Below are positions 1 through 10,064 of a DNA stretch of 64,000 nucleotides, in pieces (position 1 is the first letter of the stretch; every line of letters starts with the position of its first letter). The stretch is from positions 62,001-126,000 of the forward strand of contig PUDQ02000033.1 of NCBI GenBank assembly GCA_002964805.2, given 5' to 3'. The notes under the pieces are model-generated. The model was not told where the DNA came from and ran no database searches. It saw only the letters and a program-made list of their open reading frames with translations. The DNA comes from Trametes villosa (lineage: Eukaryota > Basidiomycota > Agaricomycetes > Polyporales > Polyporaceae). The position numbers were made by a program, and so were the translations under genes.

Positions 1-2321
1 CGCGGTTTGCGTCGACAATGGAGACCATCATGATGTCTGGATAATACACGGTAAGTTCTCGGCGCCCGAAGACCCACGGCGTACTCACAGTTGAGGATGG
101 CGCCGACGACCGTGCCGAGGATCTGCATCGAGAACGTGACGCGCGGGGGCAGCTTCGCGTACTGGCCTAGCTTCAGGTCGCTCAACATCGCAATGCACTG
201 GCCCTGGGGGTGCTGGCCGTACAGCGCGCCGTACATGTTCGCGATCGGCTCGCCGGGGACCATGTACGCGGTGATCATCTGGTAGAAGCCGTTCGCGGAG
301 CTCGTGAACTCCTTGAACCCGATCGTCGCCGCGAGCGTCGAGAAGAGGAGCGAGAGCACGAGCGAGATGAGCAGGATCACCGTGAGCGCCCACCAGGGCA
401 GGCCGGACTTGCCGCCGTAGTTCGTCGCCTGCGCGATCGCGTACGCGGCCGCGAGCAGCGCGAAGTACCACCAGCGCGGGATCTGCTTGTACACCTTCAT
501 CTTCTCGTAGTGCGGGTCGTGCACGACGAGCGGCGTCTTGTTCCACGGGTTGAACGTCTTCAGGAACGGCTTGATGTCCGCCCAGTGCCAGAAGAAGACG
601 TGCGTGAAGGTCGCGCCGAGGGACAGGTTCGAGGTGATGAGGTAGAGCGCGTTGGTCGCGGAGAAGAACGCGGGCTGCAGAGCGTTGTCAGACATTGCTG
701 GATTGTACGGTACTGATTACACTTACCCCGAGCTGCTCGTACTTGACGGGGTCGAACTTGCCGTTAGTGAGGAGACCAGTCTGGTTGTACTGGGAGCCGT
801 CCTCAGCCTAGCGGGGCACAAGCGTTAGCGTGGCCATTCACGGTCCAAACAGGACGGAGACGACTCACGAAGATGGCCTGGCTCATGAAGGGGAAGTCCT
901 TCGCGCGCCAGATGTTGCCGTAGTACACGCCCGCCATGAGTATGTACGTGAGGAAGATGCCGATGTCCTGGTTGATCTGGAGCCAGAGCGGCGCGAAGAG
1001 GCAGTCGCTGCCGATCAGGTTCCAGTCGAAGCACCACGAGAGCAGGCCCATGCCCTCGTTGTTGCTCGCGCCGCCGAACACGTTGCGGAACACCGTGCTG
1101 GTGTTGTTCGCGAGGCAGAAGATGGAGATGCCGGTGAGGAGGGGGAAGATCCCTGCGCGCCAGCCACGTGCGTGTCAGCAGCGATCATGGCGCGGGAGGC
1201 GCCGGGCGCGCGGCGCAAACAATGGACCTACACTGCGGAATGATCTCCCAGACGAACATGACAGCGAAGACCGTCCAGAAGAGACGGACGCGCTTGGAGG
1301 TCATCTGGTTGTCGAAGTGCAGCGCCTGGAAGAGATTGGCGGTGGAGACTGCGGAACGGTAAGGAAGGTGCCGATAGCGGAATGGGGATAGAGCTCACTC
1401 GTCGACGGCCAGAAGCACTTGGTGGGCTTCACAAGCAGGTCCTGCAACAGACCGGCGTAACCGTACCCGAGCAGTTGGGAGCCGATGAGGGTGAAGATCG
1501 CAAGCCCTGCGTTCTGTATGGCCGTTAGCTTCGCCCGCACTATTGCACCACGTACGAACTAACCATCTTGTTGCCATAGTACACTGCATTTCTCGTCAGT
1601 TATATGCCATACGGCTGGAATAAAAATACTCACAGTCCTGGACGGAGATGACTTGAATAGCGGTGGCAGAGACGGCAGCCGTGGACGACATGATGATGAT
1701 GGCGACGTGCTCCTTGACTGCACCATTGTGAGAAGGGTAGTCGACTGATATGGCTTGAGACTTACTGTTGAAGGGACCGGGGTTGATCCAGCGGAAGATA
1801 CCCTTGGACGGGAGCGCGATGGCCATGGCATTGCCGAACCAGTACGACAGGACCAGCAGGAAGAGCGTCGAGACCGACAAGGTCTGAGGCTTGAAGTAGT
1901 AGATCTGGGCCAGTACGCTGATGGACTGCGGTCAATAAAAATAGAAAACGGTATATTCGTCGACACTTACGCGCCGAAGGCAGAGAAGCCAAGACCAAGG
2001 ACGAATGTCCGGAAGGTGATGGACGGCAGACCGGGCTCATCGTGAACAGACAAAACCTGGAATGGAATATGGTAAGACACTGTCGCGTGCAGGGTGGTTA
2101 TATGCGCGTACCTTGAGGGCGACCTCGTAGGCTTCCTGTACCCGGTACTCGTCGTCGGTGGCCTCGTCTTTCTGGAGACGTTCCTCGAATTCCTCGACCT
2201 CCTTGGCGACGATGGCGTCGTCGGTAACGTCGGCGCCGTCGACGTCCTTCTTCTCGAGGGACTCGTCGGAGATGGAGTTCTTCTCGTCGAACTTCGGGAC
2301 CGAGTCTACGAGGTTAGCCAT
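1..2321 (-). CDS. OPT-family oligopeptide transporter (3' end off the window)
   Basis: Proton-coupled small-peptide transporter of the fungal OPT family, expected in the plasma membrane. The ATG is at 2321-2319, opening an acidic cytosolic tail (MANLVDSVPKFDEKNS...) rich in Glu and Asp. After the first intron the family-typical stretch DEPGLPSITFRTFVLGLGFS begins the first helix. Further exons carry hydrophobic segments, a VYYGNIW...FPFMSQAIF stretch near 800-950, and near the left edge GAILNYIMMVSIVDANR, which resembles the conserved OPT LNY segment. At least eight short introns are visible; the one near 50-88 has a GTGAGT donor and a CAG acceptor. The reading frame is still open at base 1, so the C-terminal part is missing. 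Family assignment is firm; substrate cannot be read from sequence. Confidence 0.9.
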
Positions 2322-5191
2322 GGTGGGAGGAATGGGGGGAGTGGCCCTGGCGGGGTGTGAGAACGGAGGGGGGAATATATACGGCGGGAGGTGTAGGACT
2401 AGCGCCTCGACGACCCACAGTGGTGTCGGGAGCACATGGCGCGCCTTCCGGGACGGCAATGGGAGGGACGTTATCGTGCGGGCCACCCAGGCACACGAAC
2501 AGCGCGCGGTCGTCCAACGTCAAGTCGGCGTGATAGCATTCTTAGTGGATCTGGATGAGAAACTGCTGAGATGTCCCGCAGCTATCGCCTGCTCACCTGC
2601 CCCGCCATTCACTCCCACCCCACGCGGGTAGCCAGCCCGGCAGCACGGCACCCCGTGCTCGCGCTGCCGGTGGGAGCCTTTTCGTATCAGATGTGGGTGA
2701 TAGCCTTGCGCTCAATTCACGACGGCCACCGTCCGCAAACGACGCCCCGTTCAGGCTCCTCCGGGGTCGCACGCCCGGCGGAGAAGGCAGGAAGCGCAGG
2801 CTTCGTGCATGGCGTGGCCCGCGTCGGATTGACGTGCACGTCGAGCTGTATTGACGTCGATGCTTGCGCTGGAGAGGCGTGCGAACGCGAAGCTGGTCTC
2901 GTGCGTCCGTCGTTATACAATCTTCCTCGCGTACCGGAGCACGCCGGCATCCACCCAGGACACCGCTTGCCACTCGTTTGCCAAGTTTGCGCGTTGCTGG
3001 TTCCACGAACTTGCAAATAGGATGATTTATTACCGTCTGCATGGACTGTCAGGCTCTGGATCGTGAAGCCTGCATGTCTTCTGCATCCAGACGTTCCAGA
3101 TAAGCCGAGGGCGCATCCCAGTTTCAGGCCTTGGATCCACAGTCCATCTACACAACTTTCCTGGAGGACGGTAAGCCAGAGCGCGTGATTCGCTGGTGAT
3201 AATGCCTCTGAAGATCCGCACCTCGCGCCACGGTATCCGCTGCAGATAATGGGCTGATGTCCTCTCCCCGCGAGCTGGTGGTGGCTATGGACGATGATGG
3301 ATCGCTGGAGCGTCGGCCAGGTTGGGGTCACTCATGATCGGAAACACAGGCGGTCCGCTGATCCGGTGCCTCTCGAACTACAGATCCGCCGATCTGTCAG
3401 TGTATTATGGGCGAGCATGGAGGCGGCGGCGGTGGGTTGGGAACACCATCGTTCAAATTGGCGGCCGCAATGCTGCCAACTACTACGCTGCCTCGCTCCG
3501 TAGCATCTCAGCATCTCAGCGCAATACACTCTCACTCCCCCAACGGTAACTATCAGGACGGTGCAGGAGATCGCCCCCCGGCGCGACACGCTGTCGCTCG
3601 CGTGCACGCCCATCTTCCAAATTCCGCATGACAGCAACCCCGGGCGCGGTCGAGCCGCAATTACCAGCGCACGATACCGCCGCGCACGCACATCCGAAAC
3701 ATACGCCGAGCTGCAGATACCGCGCGGGGCGGCTCGAGATCACGCTCGGCATCGCATCGCCCACAACACTAGCGCGATGGGTTCTCCCGCCTATCTCCCA
3801 CCGCGACGGGCCCGCAGGCTCCCCGCCTGTGGTCTCGGGCATCCATCGGTCTTGAGCCCAAGCCAAGCCAGCTGTCCACGCTGGTCCGTTCAGCCTGCAG
3901 ACGACCGACTGTACGAGTCGTGTGCACCTCCTCCGGCGTCGCGGCAGACGCGTCTCGCCGCGGCATGCGCGTGCGTTATCGGCCTCGACACAAAAATACT
4001 CGCGACACGCCCCGCACGCTGGCTCGCCGCTCCAGGACTGGACTGATCTGAGTCTCCAGCCTCCCGTGTTCCGTCGCGCCCTGCCGTACCTTTCCATTTT
4101 GACCGACTGAGTTTGCACCGGTTCTGCCTATCGCGGCTCGGGCGCGTGCACTGGCAATGGCAGGCACGGCGGGTGGGTGCCTGAAGGTTGCACGCAACGT
4201 TGAACCGCTGGCGTCCGGCGCGATTCACAGACGGTCACAGTGGACCTGGAAGCATGCTTGTCGGGTGCCTCCACCGAGTCTGCCGTCAGCCGCCTGCGAT
4301 AGGCACGGGCCACGGCGACTTAGACTTCGTTCCAACAGTGCTTCTCGACAGGCACGGGTGGGACGCCCGGTCGGGCACGCAGCTGCTCCGGCGAACTTGC
4401 AATTGGGTGGGACGCGGGGCCTATATATGTATGCCCCCCGTAACTCGTTATCGCCGCCATGTCGTAAGTGCCCAGCGGCGTGATGTGCGCCGAGGGCCAC
4501 AGGGCTGAAGAGGGCCGTGCTCCACGACAAGCACCGGCAGGCAGGGACTTTGACATCATCAGCGGGGGGACGACTCCTTCGCGCGACGAGCATGGACCCA
4601 CCTGACGTGTAGCGGAAGGCAAAGTGACGAGGGTGGCACCCGGGGCCCGTGGTGTTGACGCTATACCCGCACCCGGAGAACGCCGTCGAAGTGTACTGTA
4701 TGGAGTTGCCGTCGAGCATCAAGCGCACAGCGCGCCAATTGCGCAAGAGGCACGAGGGGAAGGTTGGATCGCGACACACCCTGCGTTTAGGAATAAATTG
4801 TACAAGTAGGGTTGATATGTAGTCGGTGTATACGGGGTATGTGCTGTGTCGAAAGAGGGTAACGGTACTACGCGCGCGTTCCAGAGCAGAAAGGACGAGG
4901 ACGGGAGAGTATCAGTAAGGATAGTAGAGAAGGCAGGAGCGGGTGGCCGTACGTGATCGAATAGCAAGATATACTATGCGGCTGCTGTACCGCAGAATCC
5001 CACGACGATGCATAACGAACGGCGATCAGCAACGGAAGTGTCGATCAGAGAATAGCGGACGTACGGAGAAGACCATCTGAGGGGACCACCGGAGATTATT
5101 CGTCATCTAGGAAGCACCAAAATTCGCGCGGAGGAAGAAGTCCATGGCCGCGCAAGCTCCGCGAGGCCGGGCCCATGCCAGCATGGAGAGA
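2322..5191. other. Gene-poor interval of 2.9 kb
   Basis: It lies between the 5' end of the OPT gene and the 3' end of the LIS1 gene, both on the minus strand. Open frames of up to about 200 codons exist on both strands, but they are rich in Arg, Ser, Pro and Ala, overlap one another in several frames and show no family motif or consistent exon-intron pattern, as expected by chance in GC-rich DNA. The part nearest 2322 should hold the OPT promoter. A TATATAT run at 4422-4428 is an isolated TATA-like site with no gene I can attach to it. Confidence 0.5.
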
Positions 5192-6924
5192 TCATGGCAG
5201 CCAGACCTTGATCGTCTGGTCGACGCTGCCGGTGGCCACGACGTTGACGAACTTCTCCGGCTCCGCCTTCCCGGACCCAGAGGCCCCGTTCGTCTTTGTG
5301 GGGTCCGCAGTCGCTTGGGGACCCCACGCCATGCAGTTCACGAAGTGCCCATGCGCCTCGACCGTCTTTACGCAGCGCCCGGTGGTGAGCTCCCATACGC
5401 GGATGGTCTTGTCGTCGCAGGCCGACAGGAGGAATTTCCCGCTAGGGTGGAAGACCAATGCTCGTACCCAGTTATCGTGCCCTTGCTATGAACGCCGCAC
5501 ACTCAAGATCAGCCCAGCGACTAAAACGGTGAATGAGACGGCCACTCACAAGCGTGCGGAGTAGTTGCCCCGTCTGGGTGTCCCACAGCTTAATGGTACG
5601 ATCTCGGGAGCCTGTCGCCGCGTACGCCGCAGGCCTATTTGACCGCTCCGTACTCTGAAACACGAAATGTCAGGAACATATCATGCGCGCAGGTAAACCT
5701 ATAGCGTACGGGAATTCCTGCCAATTCTCGGATGGCGGCATATGCCGCTACGGGCGCGAAGACTACGACTTCGATTGTGTGGTCGTGACCTCGTAGCTCC
5801 ATCTTCGTCTCCCCAGTCAAAGGGTCGATGATACGTGCGGTCTAATGCGTCATAGCCGTGAGCGATCCTGTTTCGCTAAATCCGCATATACCTACCTGGT
5901 CGTTCGAGCAGCTGACGATCAATCGGCCGTCTTCTGAAGGCTCGACGCCCCGCACCCAGTCGGTGTGGCCTGTGATTGTCCGGACTAAGTGCCTGCATGC
6001 GGAACCTGGGATAAGCTCCGAGTAGGACACGTAGCGTCAAGACCACTGACGTAGACGCGATGTCGAATATCCGTATTGTCTGGTCCCTGCTAGCGCTAAT
6101 GATTTGCAGATCGCCCGGCATGAACCGCACAGCTGAGATTGTATGCTCATGACCGGGGAAGGTCTTCGTGTTCTTCCACTCGTTTTGCACATCCCAGATC
6201 TTGATAAATAGGTCGGAGGAGCAGGTCACTGAGCGATGGCCACGTGCATGAGTGGCCGATCATGCAGCTCCTTTAACGGCATACCACGCACCTAGTAGGT
6301 TGCCCTTGCTGTCGAAAGCCACATCGTTCACACCTCTTGTGTGGCCCTTCAGCGTCCTCTCAAACTCCCCCGTCTCCCAGTCCCAGATCTTCACGGTTGC
6401 GTCTTCGCTCGCGGAAGCGAGGAGGTTGAATGTAGGATGGAACGCGACCTTGAGAATCTGTCCTCGGTGTCCCTTCAGCACATATGCGGCGGGCGCCCTG
6501 GGCACCCAGTCTGTCTGGAGGGCGGCGCGTTTCGCGGGTGAGAGGGAGAGCTCTTCTTGCAGCGCGGCGTTCCGATTCTCCAAGTCCATGATCTATTACG
6601 TACCGCGACACGTATCCAAGCACGCACGGTCAACATGGCAGGCCGTATCAGACGGGTATGGCATACGCACCTTCTTCTGCAACCGTATCACGCTCGTCCA
6701 CTTCTTCTCTAGCAGGCCCGCGTACTTCGCCTTCGGGTCCGGGGTGTAGTCGATGCCCGTGTCCGCCTTGAGCGCGTCAAACGCATCGTTGAAGTTGTTC
6801 GCGTGCAGGTACTCGAGGATCGACTTCTGACTGCATCGCGTGCTGCGCATGAAGCTAGCCCGCGTCTCAGGTAGGCCATTGTCACGTACAGTTCTTCCTT
6901 CTGCCGCTCGGACAGCAGAGACAT
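5192..6924 (-). CDS. PAC1: LIS1/PAC1/NudF dynein regulator
   Basis: Nuclear distribution protein that binds cytoplasmic dynein and NudE and drives nuclear migration along microtubules. The start at 6924 gives [19 protein letters not shown], the usual beginning of this family; an upstream in-frame ATG (6933) would add only MGA. The order of parts is a LisH dimerisation motif ([18 protein letters not shown]), a short coiled coil ([14 protein letters not shown]), then seven WD40 repeats, the first being [19 protein letters not shown] and the last ending [12 protein letters not shown] before the stop at 5192-5194. The last repeat carries a Gly/Ser/Lys-rich insertion (around [16 protein letters not shown]). 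At least seven short introns interrupt it. In dikaryotic fungi this protein matters for nuclear pairing and clamp formation (family knowledge). Basidiomycetes can carry more than one paralogue, so the exact copy number is unknown here. Confidence 0.95.
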
Positions 6925-7306
6925 CGCGCCCACTTAGCGTCGCAGCAGGTTATGCAGTCGTAACCAGAGTTCAAGAATAATAGGAAGTCGTCGCGTCAGG
7001 GGATAAGGAGCGTGGGGGAGGCGTAACGTAGGAGGAGGATGCGGTCGCGCTCTCGAGACGCGGGATGAACTGCGTACAAATGTGCGCTTCCCGATATGGC
7101 AATTATCGTAGATCATCCCCACAGCCTCCGAGCTGCTAAGGTCGAGTCGCTTTAACTACGGCGCGCATACGATAGGTGCAACGAAGCAAGCCAAGCAATA
7201 CATTTCCATACAACGTAGAACAACAGCAGATCGTAAGGAGATACAACAAACATAGATCGACAGAGTCCCTCGCCACCCCCGCCCCGGACCGTCCTCAAGC
7301 GTCATT
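6925..7306. promoter_or_regulatory. Upstream region of the LIS1 gene
   Basis: This 382-bp stretch separates the LIS1 start from the stop of the next minus-strand gene. It must hold the LIS1 promoter and 5' UTR and the 3' UTR of its neighbour. I see pyrimidine-rich stretches on the minus strand, but no TATA box or clear factor site. Confidence 0.4.
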
Positions 7307-9087
7307 TCACCAGTCATCATCCTCGGACTCCGAGTCGTACATCCCTACTGGTTTCGCAGCAGCGGCAGTACCGGAGGGCGCTCTCGGTTGAACGATATCG
7401 TTTGGATCCACATCTTCGTCCTGTCTCGCACCATCCGCGGCGCTCGGGAAGTCCTCGACCAGCTCCTCTTCCGAGAACCGATGTCGCGTTGCGCGCTGTT
7501 CGTCGATCGCGAACGAGTTCGCCATGTCTTCCCAGACGTAACCGATGAGCCTATAAGACCGGTAAGCAAAGCGCCGCGATACGGAACAGCTTGATACGTG
7601 CCTGCTCTCCCGCCCTGCGCACCAGCTCTTCGGATCGACTTCCTGGTAGATAATGCTGTCGTCTTCGCCTCGGGCCGGCGCCGTGTCCCGAACCGCGAAC
7701 TCGATCGCATGCGACATTATGGCGTCGGTTCGAGGCACCTGCATCACCGTCTGGTACATTTGCCGGATGTCGACCATGTACACAGGCGGTGGCGCGAGGG
7801 ACTGCGGCGGCGATCGTGGACGCGGGGTGTAATCTGTAGTCCCCTGCCTTCGTGGCGAGCGTGAGCGTTCGCGTTTCCACTTCCCAGAGTAGTCGCGCGG
7901 GTCGCGCTGCCTGTCTGGGTATGAGTCCCGCCTGGGTGTACCGCGCGCCTCCGGGGAATACAGCGAATCCTTGATGCCCACTCGCCATCGCGAGGTATCG
8001 ACACCGAAACTACGCAGGATGCAACGAGTCATCCTCTCGTCGTAGACGAGGAGTATCATAGGCGGTCTCGGCTGCCCATCGCGCGTGGGTGCGAATAGGT
8101 CTTGTAAGAGTGTCGCAATGCTCGCTCTCGGCATGTTCTGCGTGACATCGGGGAGCGACTACTCGCACTCGGTTAGTTTGCCCGTGTAGGACCTCCTAGG
8201 GAGCTGACGTACCAGCTTCTTCCTTCCAGGGTTGCCCAGAAACTTCTCTTCTTCTACAATGTAGTGGGATGTAGACACCGCCGCCAGGTCCGCAGAGTCG
8301 GTGGGCGCATTGAACTCCGTCCAGCCGACGTCGAGTACCTTGGGGTCCTCTTCTCGTTCAGGGAGCGACCGCATGTCCGATGCCCAAGTGTTGAATGCGA
8401 ATGAGAATATGCGCGTTGCATTGAACCACGGAGCTGGCCTGAGAGCGTAGTCGAATGGCCTCTCAATGGTGCTCTGGCATAGGCGGTAGAACACTCTGGG
8501 GATTACGCGTGTCAATAACAAGGTAACGGACGCGCTCTCGGGGACAGACCTTTGGTGCTCGAAAGAAGACCTGGCTATCCCAAAGTCGGACAGGCCCTCG
8601 CCCCCAGTGGTGTACGCGGTGTTCGCCTTGCTCCGGTCGCGCGGCCGCCCGTCCGTCGCCTTCTTGTTCGACGTGAGCATCGCGAACTTCGCAGTCAAGT
8701 CCGCTTTCGTCGCGAACTGGATGGGGGAAAGCGACTCGAAGTCCGAGGCGAGCCAGGGCCTCTCCCGCGGCCTCCCGAGCCGCATCCCGAAGAACCGGTC
8801 GCGCGGCAGGAGCAGGTAGGACGCCCCGGACGGCCGAATACCTATACCCTCGTCAATACACATTCCAGCGTGGTGATATGATGCGTCCCGCGACCCACCG
8901 AGCACAAATTCTGCTTCAACCCCATCTCTCATCAGTTTCGCCGTAAGCGCGTCATTGGAGTTGTCTCTACAATCCCACGAGACGGTAGTAGTTAGTACTT
9001 GTCGCCCACTGCTGGTGCGTATGCTAGTTGCTCTTACCGCAGGTGCGCTCTGAAACCACCGATCTGGTAGTATTCGACGGCCTGCAT
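7307..9087 (-). CDS. Gfd2/YDR514C-like protein with an RNase H-type nuclease fold
   Basis: Resembles the fungal Gfd2/YDR514C C-terminal domain family, a DEDD-exonuclease-like fold of uncertain function. The first exon (MQAVEYYQIGGFRAHLR) splices by a GTAAGA donor to DNSNDALTAKLMRDGVEAE, followed by SGASYLLLPRDRFFGMRLGR. The nuclease-like part runs from RIFSFAFNTW through VLDVGWTEF, HYIVEEEKFLGNP and MILLVYDERMTRCILRSFG to YMVDIRQMYQTV. A GTACGT intron near 8135-8211 joins GRKKL to NMPRASIATLL. A basic Arg/Ser/Pro-rich insertion (KWKRERSRSPRRQ) lies mid-protein, and the C-terminus is acidic (MYDSESEDDDW). In DEDD enzymes the first metal-binding motif is Asp-x-Glu; the matching position here reads AFN, so catalysis is doubtful. 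The start is tentative because the frame stays open upstream. Confidence 0.55.
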
Positions 9088-10064
9088 GCGAGATGCTCGG
9101 TAAGATACAGCGATGAGAGGAGGGAATGGGAAGGCAAGAAGCGCAACACGCGCCGTGGGCTCTTTACGTCCGCGGCGTTCTCCGCGTTGCCCTGCAGCAC
9201 GCGACGCGTCGCGGTCACGCCCCTGCCGCAGCGTCCGCGGGCCGCTACCCTGCACCCGCCATCCGCCTTGCAGCTACCACCTCAATCGTGCGGGCCTCGC
9301 GTACCCGGAGCGCAACGACGGGACAAACAAGATAATCGTTAGAATTGGGAACGAACCAAGAACTACAGTGCGTATGTACGGGACATTGCAGGACAAATAC
9401 ATGCGGAACATTCGATAGTCCACGTCCGTTCGGATTCATCGTCCCGGTGGTAGTACCATGTAGCAGGGAGGGCCGCAGATCTCGGTGATGCAATGGAGCG
9501 TATACGTACTAGGAAGAACAGCGAGCGAAAGTGGCAAAGGGAAGGGGGAAGGGAAAGGCGGTAAAGGGGGGAGAACATACGAGCGCGAGCACAAAAGGGC
9601 AAAGAGCGCGATAACGAATTCCTCGGATCGATCGGGGCAGCAAGGGGGTCATTTACCGTACGTACGGAGACAGTGTAGGCAGCGCTGCTGGGGGAAACGG
9701 GGGTCACGAGGGCGTGGCGGTCATTACGGTAACTTTACGCTGCAACAGAAGGGGAATAGATAGAGGAGGGGTGCTGGAGGGGCGCCCCGATGGTAATACA
9801 GAGTATGTTTGCAAGATTGGAAGACGAGCGAAAGACAGAAGGAGGGGTGGCAAAGTAAGAAGAGCAAGGAGGGGCATACAGGGATATTAGTGCACAGATG
9901 TACCGGTTTCCGCCCGTCCGAGGGTCGACGGTTTGATTCTATATGCAAGAGGCGGGCATCGAGCGTTCATTTGGGTAGTGGAGCTGGAGTGAGAGGGAGA
10001 AGGAGTGTTCGCCAGGGCTGGGTAGGGATGACGGAGGGTCTGAGGGTCGTGGGCGTCCTGGCGC
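9088..10064. other. Intergenic region with a purine-rich tract
   Basis: It contains the upstream region of the Gfd2-like gene and the 3' flank of the YTH gene, both on the minus strand. No supported gene was seen. A G/A-rich tract at about 9532-9576 (runs of GGG separated by AA) and a looser one at 9600-9850 make the minus strand pyrimidine-rich. Confidence 0.45.

Noticed and set aside
2717..4118. Long minus-strand open frames (about 200 codons each) in the gap after the OPT gene
   Set aside because: Composition is dominated by Arg, Ser, Pro, Cys and Trp, frames overlap on both strands, and there is no motif or splice pattern; expected by chance in GC-rich sequence.
9532..9576. G-quadruplex at the purine tract
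   Set aside because: G-runs are present, but the fourth run is separated by about 12 bases, so it does not meet the usual short-loop pattern.
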